Source of the DNA: Haematospirillum sp. H1815
Lineage (GTDB): Bacteria > Pseudomonadota > Alphaproteobacteria > Rhodospirillales > Rhodospirillaceae
Assembly (NCBI RefSeq): GCF_012102705.1
Contig: NZ_JAAVTA010000002.1
Location: 62,001 to 126,000 of the forward strand
Direction of reading: 5' to 3'
DNA: 64,000 nucleotides
The position numbers and the translations under genes are program-made. Position 1 is the first letter of the stretch. Each line of letters begins with the position of its first letter. Under the pieces are notes generated by a model, which saw nothing but the letters and a program-made list of their open reading frames with translations, had not been told where the DNA came from and made no database searches. This document shows positions 28,505 to 36,320 of this stretch, in pieces.

Positions 28505-29611
28505 ATGAGCACGCAAACCGTCTATCTGGACTACAACGCAACGGCACCGGTCAGACCCCAAGCTGTGGATGCCGTAACACGAACGCTACAGCTGACCGGA
28601 AACCCGTCCTCTGTCCACAATCCAGGGCGCAAAGCCAGGGCCATTGTAGAAGATGCACGGGAGGCCGTTGCACAACTGGTCGGCGCTGTTCCGTCCCAGG
28701 TCATCTTTACATCCGGCGGAACGGAAGCCTTGGCCCTTGCCCTGCAAGGATCCCCGCCCGGCCCCCGGCTGGTCTCTTCCATAGAGCACCCCTGCGTACG
28801 GGTTGCCACACCGGAAGCCACGGACATTGCCGTAACACAGGGTGGCATTGTTGATCTGGAGCATCTGGAAAACCTGCTACGAACCATCCCTGCCCCCGCA
28901 CTTGTGGCGGTTATGCTGGCAAACAATGAAACCGGCGTAATCCAGCCTGTCCGCGATGTTGTGCGGATAGCTCATGCTACCGGCGCCAAGGTTGTCTGCG
29001 ATGCCGTACAGGCTGTTGGAAAGATACCCGTTGATTTCCAGAGCCTGGATGTGGACACACTGGCCCTGAGTGGCCACAAATGGGGCGGCCCTCAAGGCAT
29101 TGGTGCCCTGATTACCCGCACACCGGAACAGCTTGTCCCCCTTTTCGCCGGAGGAGGACAGGAACGCGGAAAACGGGGTGGCACCCCCAATACCCCGGGT
29201 ATTGCCGGGCTGGGCGCAGCTGCCGAGGCTGCCCTGAACCAGGGACAGGCCGAACGGGAGCGAATCCTCCGTCTCCGTAACAACCTGGAAAGCCGGATCG
29301 CCGCCTTGGCTCCCGGGGCGAGAATCTGGGGCCATGCGGAAAACCGCCTTCCCAATACAACCTGTGTTGAACTGAAGGGGGTCAACCAGCAACGCCAGAT
29401 CATGACCCTGGACCTTGCCGGCATTGCCGTCTCTGCCGGATCGGCGTGTTCGTCCGGGAAAACAGCACCCAGCCCGGTTCTGGCCGCCATGGGGGCCAGC
29501 GAGTCGCAAGCCCGTGACACGATCCGCATCAGCCTGGGCTGGAACAGCCAGGAATCCGATATTGAAGCCTTCCTGACAGCCTGGTCTCCCCTGGCGCGGG
29601 CTGCTGCGTAG
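28505..29611 (+). CDS. Cysteine desulfurase (NifS/IscS-like)
   Basis: A 368-residue PLP enzyme that releases sulfur from cysteine as an enzyme persulfide. The PLP Lys is Lys192 in LSGHKWGGPQG, ring contacts are Asp166 and Gln169 in VVCDAVQAVG, and the persulfide Cys is Cys315 in SAGSACSSGKTAPS. It belongs to group I (NifS/IscS) by its SSGK loop. It is followed by a ferredoxin and the tRNA thiolase mnmA; no iscU or sufB follows, so in this operon its clearest customer is tRNA thiolation. Confidence 0.92.
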   Translation: MSTQTVYLDYNATAPVRPQAVDAVTRTLQLTGNPSSVHNPGRKARAIVEDAREAVAQLVGAVPSQVIFTSGGTEALALALQGSPPGPRLVSSIEHPCVRVATPEATDIAVTQGGIVDLEHLENLLRTIPAPALVAVMLANNETGVIQPVRDVVRIAHATGAKVVCDAVQAVGKIPVDFQSLDVDTLALSGHKWGGPQGIGALITRTPEQLVPLFAGGGQERGKRGGTPNTPGIAGLGAAAEAALNQGQAERERILRLRNNLESRIAALAPGARIWGHAENRLPNTTCVELKGVNQQRQIMTLDLAGIAVSAGSACSSGKTAPSPVLAAMGASESQARDTIRISLGWNSQESDIEAFLTAWSPLARAAA

Positions 29612-29724
29612 GACAACGGGGACCAACCGCCTGTTTCCTGTAAAAGGCCTTGCCCCAAAGCAGGACAGGGGCTATCCATTCCCGCACGTGTAACCATAAT
29701 CTGTTATCATGGAGAGCTGTCGGC

Positions 29725-30057
29725 ATGCCGAAGATGACCTTCCTCAGCCCTGATGGAACCCGACTCGAGGTCGAAGCCCCGGAAGGCCTGTCTGTACTGG
29801 AAATTGCCCATCGCAACGACGTTGATCTGGAAGGCGCGTGCGAAGGGTCTCTGGCATGCTCCACCTGCCATGTCATCATCGCTCCGGATTGGTTCGACCG
29901 CCTGGAGCCACCGGCAGAGGATGAGGAAGACATGCTGGACCTCGCCTTCGGGCTGACAAAGACCAGCCGGCTCGGGTGCCAGATTATCATGAAGCCGGAA
30001 CTGGATGGCCTGACCGTGCACCTGCCGGCAGGAAGCCGCGGGGCAGCGGGGAGCTGA
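29725..30057 (+). CDS. fdx: [2Fe-2S] ferredoxin, Isc/adrenodoxin type
   Basis: A 110-residue electron carrier. Ligands Cys39, Cys45, Cys48 and Cys85 follow the C-x5-C-x2-C-x36-C pattern of adrenodoxin-like ferredoxins (motif [12 protein letters not shown]). The acidic segment [12 protein letters not shown] is the typical docking surface. ATG 29725 follows GGAGAG by about 9 bp. In Isc systems this ferredoxin supplies electrons for cluster assembly; here it sits between the desulfurase and mnmA. Confidence 0.93.
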   Translation: MPKMTFLSPDGTRLEVEAPEGLSVLEIAHRNDVDLEGACEGSLACSTCHVIIAPDWFDRLEPPAEDEEDMLDLAFGLTKTSRLGCQIIMKPELDGLTVHLPAGSRGAAGS

Positions 30058-30122
30058 CATCCCCGCACAACCCGCCCAGAACAGAACAATTTCGCCAAAA
30101 ACCTCCGGATACCGTTTTTGCT

Positions 30123-31274
30123 ATGCCGATGATGTCCCACGCCCCGATTGATCTGGATATTCCCGGCAACCCGGCTGATACACGGGTTGTTGTTGCCATG
30201 TCTGGCGGCGTTGACAGCGCGGTGGCCGCAGCCATCCTGAAGGATGCCGGTTACCAAGTCATCGGGATGACCATGCAGCTTTACGATGCCGGCATAACGG
30301 TCGGACGCACCAAGACCTGTTGCGCCGGTCAGGATATCTATGATGCGCGGCGGACGGCAGACCATCTGGGTATCCCCCACTACGTGGTGGATTACGAAGC
30401 GACGTTCATGAAAGACGTCATGTCCGCCTTTGCCGATTCCTATATTGCCGGCGAAACGCCTGTTCCCTGTGTGTTGTGCAACCAGACAGTCAAATTCCGG
30501 GATCTGGTTCAGGCCGCGCGGGATCTGGATGCCGCAGCCTTGGTGACCGGGCACTATGTCCGCCGGGTACCAACCCCGCAAGGGCCAGAGCTGTGGCGCG
30601 GCGCCGACCACGGGCGGGATCAGAGCTATTTCCTGTTTGCCACAACCAACGAACAGCTGTCATATCTGCGCTTTCCCCTGGGTGCCCTGGACAAAGATCA
30701 AACCCGCGCCATTGCCCGCAGGCACGGACTGGCTGTTTCCGAAAAGCCCGACAGCCAAGATATTTGCTTCGTCCCCGATGGCAACTATGCCCGCGTGGTG
30801 CAGGAACTACGACCGGAATCCACCATGCCCGGTAACATTGTGCACATAGATGGCACTGTCCTGGGGCAGCATGAAGGCATTATTCACTTCACGGTCGGTC
30901 AACGCCGTGGACTGGATATCGGCGGAACGGCAGAGCGGTTGTATGTTATACGCGTGGAACCAACGTCCAGACGCGTCATCGTCGGTCCACGTTCAGCACT
31001 GGGCAGGGATCGCTTTGCTCTGCGGCATGTCAACTGGATGCCCGACAAGGGAATCCTGCCCACCGAAGGAGCTGCCGTCAGCATCAAGGTGCGCAACAGC
31101 GTCCATCCCGTTTCTGCTACAATATACGGGCGCCCGGATGGATGGGCAGAGGTCATTCTGGATAACCCCGCCGATGGAGTATCCCCCGGTCAGGCCTGTG
31201 TTTTCTATATAGGGGAACGTATGGCCGGTGGCGGATGGATTGCACGAAACGCACCGTGGGAGCAGGATAGCTGA
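30123..31274 (+). CDS. mnmA: tRNA-specific 2-thiouridylase
   Basis: MnmA adenylates and thiolates U34 of tRNA-Lys, -Glu and -Gln with sulfur relayed from a cysteine desulfurase. The 384-residue protein has the PP-loop AMSGGVDSAVAAAIL (25-39), the first catalytic Cys in VPCVLCNQTVKF (Cys119) and the persulfide Cys in SQDICFVPDGNY. A second in-frame ATG two codons later is an equal start choice. Placement behind the desulfurase fits a direct sulfur relay. A terminator follows. Confidence 0.95.
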   Translation: MPMMSHAPIDLDIPGNPADTRVVVAMSGGVDSAVAAAILKDAGYQVIGMTMQLYDAGITVGRTKTCCAGQDIYDARRTADHLGIPHYVVDYEATFMKDVMSAFADSYIAGETPVPCVLCNQTVKFRDLVQAARDLDAAALVTGHYVRRVPTPQGPELWRGADHGRDQSYFLFATTNEQLSYLRFPLGALDKDQTRAIARRHGLAVSEKPDSQDICFVPDGNYARVVQELRPESTMPGNIVHIDGTVLGQHEGIIHFTVGQRRGLDIGGTAERLYVIRVEPTSRRVIVGPRSALGRDRFALRHVNWMPDKGILPTEGAAVSIKVRNSVHPVSATIYGRPDGWAEVILDNPADGVSPGQACVFYIGERMAGGGWIARNAPWEQDS

Positions 31275-31315
31275 AAGCCTGATAGCTTCCTGTGCAACGC
31301 AAGAAATAGCCCAAC

Positions 31316-31346
31316 AAAAACCCCGCCATGATCTGGCGGGGTTTTG
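31316..31346. terminator. Bidirectional terminator between mnmA and rne
   Basis: AACCCCGCC pairs with GGCGGGGTT (9 bp, 7-nt loop), with TTTT on the plus side and TTTTTGTT on the minus side. It can end both the mnmA operon and the convergent rne transcript. Confidence 0.88.
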
Positions 31347-31372
31347 CACATAAACACCTTGTGAAACGGGAC

Positions 31373-34075
31373 CTATCGCTTCCACCAGCCCCGGCGGGGA
31401 GCAGCGGCAGCATCGGATTGCACAGCACCCGCCATGGCAAGCTGCTGCTGGGCAGGCTCCGTTGAAGGAGGTGCCTGACGATCATCGGTTTTCACGCTGG
31501 TCTCCTTGACAGACACTCCATCGGCATCAGCCACAGAGGTCTCAGTCTTGCGGGAAACACGACGCTTTTTGGGTTTCGGATCAGCCGCTTCCGCAACAAC
31601 CAGATCGGCTTCAACAGCGACTGCTGCACGGGAACGGGATGTCCGCTTGCGAGCAGGCTTTTTCACGGGCACCGCCTCTTCTGCCCCAGAATGCTCAACC
31701 ACATCCGCCACAACAGCGGCCGGAGCAGCATCAACCCGATCCAGAACAGCCACAGCATCCCCGGTCCCGGCGACAGCGTCTACTGATGCCATCAGTGACA
31801 GGTTATCAACAACAGGATCAGGTTGACCGGGATCTTCGTTCCGACGAACCCGTCTTACACGGCGCAGAGGAGACCGTACAACAGCATCGCCGGAAATGCC
31901 CTCTGTTGGTACATCCGCCTGAACAGCATTGCCGCTCGCAGGCAGCGCCACCTCCAGATGATCGCCATGATCCGCCAAGGCCGAGCCTACCACATCAACA
32001 CCCTGCTCCGCGGGCCGACGGCGACGACGGCCACCACGCCGGGAACGGCGACGGCGCTTGGCATCACCCCCCTCATCATCAGGCGCATCAGCCGTAACGG
32101 CGATACCCTGAGCCTCATCAGAAGGGTCATCGCCATCAACCGCGACAACCGCATCATCAACACTCATATCCCCGGACACGGCAACATCACTGCCTGACGG
32201 CTCCACAGGCATCACAGCTCCGTCACGACGCCGACGCCGACGCCGCTTGCGCCGCTTGCGAGGATCCCCCCCTTCTCCCTCGACCGGTTCCCCGCCTTGG
32301 GAAACAACAACGGAGACAGGCTCACCCACAGCGGCGACTGGAACTTCAGCAAGCACCTCATCACCGGAAACGGGCAGATCGTCCTCTTCCTCGTCCAGAT
32401 CGGGCTGAACAGAAATCGGTACAGAACGAACACCAACAGCAGGAAGCGGTACGGCAGGTTTCAGTCGCTCGATCCGACATTCTGGCGGAATCAGGCTGTC
32501 ATCACCCTTCAGGAAGGCCGTCAGGGCGTAACGCTGTTCAATCTCGGTCAGAGCCGCACGCTTGTTGTTCAACACATACAAGGCAACCGGCGTTGCAACA
32601 TGAACCACAACCTCGGAAGCACGACGGCGCACGCCCTCTTCCTCAATCACCCGCAGAATATGAACGGCCGCACTTTCAACAGAACGCACCATGCCCGTCC
32701 CGGCACAACGGGGACAGGGCTGGAAACTTGTTTCCATAAGGGAAGGGCGCAGACGCTGGCGTGAAAGCTCCAGAAGGCCGAACATGCTGATCCGGCCCAC
32801 CTGAATACGGGCACGATCCAGCCGCAGGGCTTCTTTCAGACGCCGCTCCACCGCTACGTTGTTGCGGGGTTCTTCCATATCGATAAAGTCGATGACCACC
32901 AGACCGGCCAGATCCCGCAGCCGCAACTGACGGGCCACTTCCTCGGCCGCTTCCAAGTTCGTCTTCAGAGCCGTTTCCTCGATGTGACGTTCCCTGGTGG
33001 CACGCCCGGAATTGACATCGATGGCAACCAAGGCCTCTGTCTGGTTGATGACAACATACCCGCCAGACTTCAACTGTACTGTCGGGTTGTGCATGGCATC
33101 CAGCTGACTGTCCACCTGGAAACGGTGAAACAGCGGCATGGACGGATCGCGGTAAGGCTGAACACGACGCGCGTGGCTGGGGGTCAGGATTTTCATGAAA
33201 TCCTTGGCAACGCGGTATCCGTCCTCACCTTCCACCAGCACTTCATCTATATCGGTAGAATAGATATCACGAATGGCGCGCTTGATCAGATTACCTTCCT
33301 CATGCACCAAGGCCGGGGCACAGGACTGCATGGTAATATCCCGTATCTGGACCCAGGTGCGAATAAGATATTCGTAGTCACGCTTGATTTCGGCACGGGA
33401 CCGTTCCTGCCCGGCTGTACGCAAAATCACTGCCATCTGGGACGGAACATCCAGATCGCTCATGATTTCCTTCAACCGCTTGCGGTCAGCCGCGTTTGTA
33501 ATCTTGCGGGAAACACCGCCCCCACGGGCCGTATTGGGCATCAGCACACAGTAACGCCCGGCCAAAGACAGGTAGGTTGTCAGCGCGGCACCCTTGTTGC
33601 CCCGCTCTTCCTTGACCACCTGCACCAGCATAATCTGGCGACGCTTGATCACTTCCTGAATTTTATAGGACTGCAACAGGGATGGACGCCGGGAACGATA
33701 GGCCGGAACATCGCTGCCTTCCTCGACGGCTCCTTCAAGCTCTTCCTGCTCTGCGGCAATGCTTTCGCGTTCGGCTTCTTCCGCTGCGCGGGCAGCCTCT
33801 TCGGCCAACAGGGCCTGACGGTCAGCAACCGGAATCTGGTAATAGTCCGGATGGATTTCACTGAAAGCCAGGAAACCATGCCGCCCGCCGCCATATTCGA
33901 CAAAAGCAGCCTGCAAGGATGGCTCTACACGAATAACTTTTGCTAAGTATATGTTTCCCTTTATTTGTTTCTTTGTTGAGGTCTCGACATCAAACTGTTC
34001 GAGCCGTGTCCCATTCAAAACCACAACCCGTGTTTCTTCCGGGTGGGTCGTATCGATCAACATGCGCTTGGCCAT
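31373..34075 (-). CDS. rne: Ribonuclease E
   Basis: A 900-residue endonuclease that leads RNA degradation and rRNA/tRNA processing. The N-terminal S1 domain (from about residue 35) is interrupted by an acidic insertion, EEAARAAEEAERE, typical of alphaproteobacteria. The catalytic centre includes AIDVNSGRATRE and the DFIDME motif; the zinc-link cysteines are PCPRCAGTG (about 440). From about residue 560 the protein becomes a low-complexity scaffold with Arg-rich clusters (RKRRKRRRRRRRDG and RRRRSRRGGRRRRRP) and Asp/Val-rich linkers, where RNA and degradosome partners bind. It ends in RRGWWKR. Long open frames on the opposite strand are by-products of this composition. Confidence 0.96.
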   Translation of the reverse strand: MAKRMLIDTTHPEETRVVVLNGTRLEQFDVETSTKKQIKGNIYLAKVIRVEPSLQAAFVEYGGGRHGFLAFSEIHPDYYQIPVADRQALLAEEAARAAEEAERESIAAEQEELEGAVEEGSDVPAYRSRRPSLLQSYKIQEVIKRRQIMLVQVVKEERGNKGAALTTYLSLAGRYCVLMPNTARGGGVSRKITNAADRKRLKEIMSDLDVPSQMAVILRTAGQERSRAEIKRDYEYLIRTWVQIRDITMQSCAPALVHEEGNLIKRAIRDIYSTDIDEVLVEGEDGYRVAKDFMKILTPSHARRVQPYRDPSMPLFHRFQVDSQLDAMHNPTVQLKSGGYVVINQTEALVAIDVNSGRATRERHIEETALKTNLEAAEEVARQLRLRDLAGLVVIDFIDMEEPRNNVAVERRLKEALRLDRARIQVGRISMFGLLELSRQRLRPSLMETSFQPCPRCAGTGMVRSVESAAVHILRVIEEEGVRRRASEVVVHVATPVALYVLNNKRAALTEIEQRYALTAFLKGDDSLIPPECRIERLKPAVPLPAVGVRSVPISVQPDLDEEEDDLPVSGDEVLAEVPVAAVGEPVSVVVSQGGEPVEGEGGDPRKRRKRRRRRRRDGAVMPVEPSGSDVAVSGDMSVDDAVVAVDGDDPSDEAQGIAVTADAPDDEGGDAKRRRRSRRGGRRRRRPAEQGVDVVGSALADHGDHLEVALPASGNAVQADVPTEGISGDAVVRSPLRRVRRVRRNEDPGQPDPVVDNLSLMASVDAVAGTGDAVAVLDRVDAAPAAVVADVVEHSGAEEAVPVKKPARKRTSRSRAAVAVEADLVVAEAADPKPKKRRVSRKTETSVADADGVSVKETSVKTDDRQAPPSTEPAQQQLAMAGAVQSDAAAAPRRGWWKR

Positions 34076-34863
34076 AAGCCCTGAAACTCCGTGTCACCGC
34101 CGGCATCCCCCGAACGTGGGGCAGCCTTTGGGAAATCGTGCCGACAAGGCTTCCGGCGCCACGCATCATGTCACCAAGGACACAGCCACCACGCACCGCG
34201 CCGGCTTCCCGACCGCGGAGCGAAAAAGATAACTGTGTTACATCCATGGTGACGTGGGGCTGCACAAAAGCCTCGAATCTTTGTGGTTAATACCGTTTAC
34301 CTTGGGTTAACCAACCTGCCGGATTGCTGCGGTGCGATACTCCCCCTTCACCACGAACCTTCTCTGAACCGGCTTGACCGGCCGCGTCCGTTGGTAAAGC
34401 ACACACGCCACACAGCCTGTTCAGACGCTACCCCCGCCCCCTCCCGAGAATCCAGCAACGCAGGGCTTGTGAGGAGGTAAAAGAGTAATATGGCAGGAAA
34501 ACTGTCCAACGCCTGTCTGGCAACGGTAACCCATCACCGATCACAATAACGGTCCGTGCCCCCGGGTACAAGATTTTGTTCAGCAATACCCCGCTATCAC
34601 ATCCCTTCGGCATCCGTCCGGGCATCGCAGATGCGCCGCAGCTTTGCTGTTGCAAGAAGGCTAGCACGTGGAGAAACTTGTCAAACTTGCGAAATAGCGC
34701 CATATGATCCGCACTGGATACCATACGCCAACACCATCCCGAAGCAGTGAAACGGGACAACACTCTACCCAAAGATGATTGGGACCACTAGAGAACACCT
34801 GCACACCACTGCTTGATACTTGTACACCCTGCCCTGGCTGACATTCCCTAGATACCGGATACC
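34076..34863. other. Intergenic region between divergent rne and amidase genes
   Basis: No convincing gene in 788 bp. The rne-proximal 190 bp are GC-rich with small hairpins (for example CCCGAACGTGGGGC near 34110), consistent with a structured rne leader, the usual site of RNase E autoregulation; this is inference. A 7-bp perfect inverted repeat, TGGTTAA (34284-34290) with TTAACCA (34307-34313), lies in the middle. Read on the minus strand it contains TTAA-N7-TAAA, one base from the CtrA consensus TTAA-N7-TTAA. The amidase-proximal part has no clear promoter boxes. Confidence 0.4.
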
Positions 34864-36207
34864 ATGGACACGCCCAACACTCCTTCCAGAAATACACTTG
34901 CTGCTTTTGCTCCCGCCCGGGATGGCTTGGAATATCCCTGCCTGTCACGGCGGGCTATCCTGGCTGGCGCAGCCGGTCTGGCCGGGGTTGTCCTGTTCTC
35001 CAGCCACGGAGCAGGAGCGGTTGGCGCACGGAATGTACGCTTGGGCAACCACGGAACGTTTACCCGTGTTGTGATCGATGTGACCGGCGACGTCCCGTTC
35101 AGCGCCTTTTCCCTGACGAACCCGGCACGGATCATTATTGACCTTCCGGAAATTGACTGGCAGTTCGAACAGCCCACGGTTCCGGGAAAACCGGGCCTTC
35201 TGGTCAAGGCCATGCGTTATGGCCTGTTCCAACCCGGCAACTCGCGCATTGTCCTGGATCTGGCAGAACCTGCTGCCGTGAAGAATATGTTTGTCCTCCC
35301 CCCCGGGGAACAAACCAGCTGGCGTCTGGTGGTGGATCTGGCACCCGTTGACGAAGCTATGTTCCTGCGCTCTGCCGGACCAAGGAACCGAACCGGCACA
35401 TTTCGCCCCAAGCATGGCCCACAGGATACGGAGCCAGCAACAACACAGGCCGACAACACTCCAACCCGCCAACCGATGACACCGGAAAAGCGCAAGGCCG
35501 CACCCTCTCCGGCCAAGCCTGTGATTGTCCTTGACCCGGGCCATGGAGGCATTGATCCCGGCGCCACCGGGGTATCCGGTATTTTCGAGAAAAACCTGAC
35601 CCTGTCCACAGCGCGGGAACTCAAAGCCGCCCTGGATAAAACGGGCCGGTACACGGTACACCTGACCCGGGACCGGGATATCTTCCTGCAACTGAGAGAG
35701 CGCGTGGCCATTGCCCGCACGCACCGGGCCGACCTGTTTATTTCAATACACGCCGATGCCGGTGCCAAACCATCGATACGGGGCCTTTCCGTCTATACCC
35801 TGTCGGACAATGCCTCTGACGCCGAGGCTGCCGCCCTTGCCACATCGGAAAACAAGGCGGACATTATTGCCGGAATCGACCTGAGCCACGAGAGCAAGGA
35901 AGTCACCAACATCCTGATTGACCTAGCCCAGAGGGAGACCATGAACCTGTCATCCCGGCTGGCTGAAATTGTGATTGCCGAACTGCAGCGCGATGTCACG
36001 CTGCTGCCGCGGTCACACCGCTTTGCCGGGTTTGCTGTCCTGAAAGCACCTGATATTCCGTCATTTCTGATGGAAATGGGCTATCTGACAAACCGTGATG
36101 AAGAACGCCTGCTGCGAACCCGGGGCTACCGCAAGAAACTGGCATCAGCCATGGTCCGCGCCATAGACCGTTATTTCTCGGCCACCCAGAAAGCCTCTCT
36201 GCCATGA
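34864..36207 (+). CDS. N-acetylmuramoyl-L-alanine amidase (AmiC-type, AMIN + Amidase_3)
   Basis: A 447-residue periplasmic enzyme that cuts the amide between MurNAc and the stem peptide during septum splitting. A twin-arginine signal CLSRRAILAGAAGLAGVVLF (about 26-46) precedes an AMIN targeting domain (about 55-160), a Pro/Thr-rich linker, and the zinc amidase domain from residue 218. Zn ligands and catalytic residues lie in VLDPGHGGIDPGA (His, then Glu in GIFEKNLTL), ISIHADAG and FLMEMGYLTN. Tat export matches AmiA/AmiC of E. coli. It is followed 114 bp later by PBP1A. Confidence 0.92.
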   Translation: MDTPNTPSRNTLAAFAPARDGLEYPCLSRRAILAGAAGLAGVVLFSSHGAGAVGARNVRLGNHGTFTRVVIDVTGDVPFSAFSLTNPARIIIDLPEIDWQFEQPTVPGKPGLLVKAMRYGLFQPGNSRIVLDLAEPAAVKNMFVLPPGEQTSWRLVVDLAPVDEAMFLRSAGPRNRTGTFRPKHGPQDTEPATTQADNTPTRQPMTPEKRKAAPSPAKPVIVLDPGHGGIDPGATGVSGIFEKNLTLSTARELKAALDKTGRYTVHLTRDRDIFLQLRERVAIARTHRADLFISIHADAGAKPSIRGLSVYTLSDNASDAEAAALATSENKADIIAGIDLSHESKEVTNILIDLAQRETMNLSSRLAEIVIAELQRDVTLLPRSHRFAGFAVLKAPDIPSFLMEMGYLTNRDEERLLRTRGYRKKLASAMVRAIDRYFSATQKASLP

Positions 36208-36320
36208 AACAGACACCAAACTTCGGTAGCTGGCGTGACCTTCCGCCGCTATAGTGTTCGGCTTCTCGGGCGTATAGGCATCTGCGGCAGCGGCGCCGTG
36301 AAACAAAGGTATACCCGCTC

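Noticed and set aside
31506-32197. Several open frames opposite the rne C-terminal region
   Set aside because: They arise from the repetitive Arg/Ala/Val codons of the RNase E tail; Pro/His/Gln-rich translations are typical shadow products.
32984-33946. 320-residue open frame opposite rne
   Set aside because: It is an antisense shadow of the RNase E catalytic domain, whose motifs are unambiguous on the minus strand.
33990-34265. Frame overlapping the start of rne on the same strand
   Set aside because: It covers the rne leader and start in another frame; RNase E begins clearly at MAKRMLIDTTHPEETR.
34428-34772. 114-residue minus-strand frame in the rne/amidase gap
   Set aside because: No motif, no ribosome binding site, and composition unlike real genes of the window.
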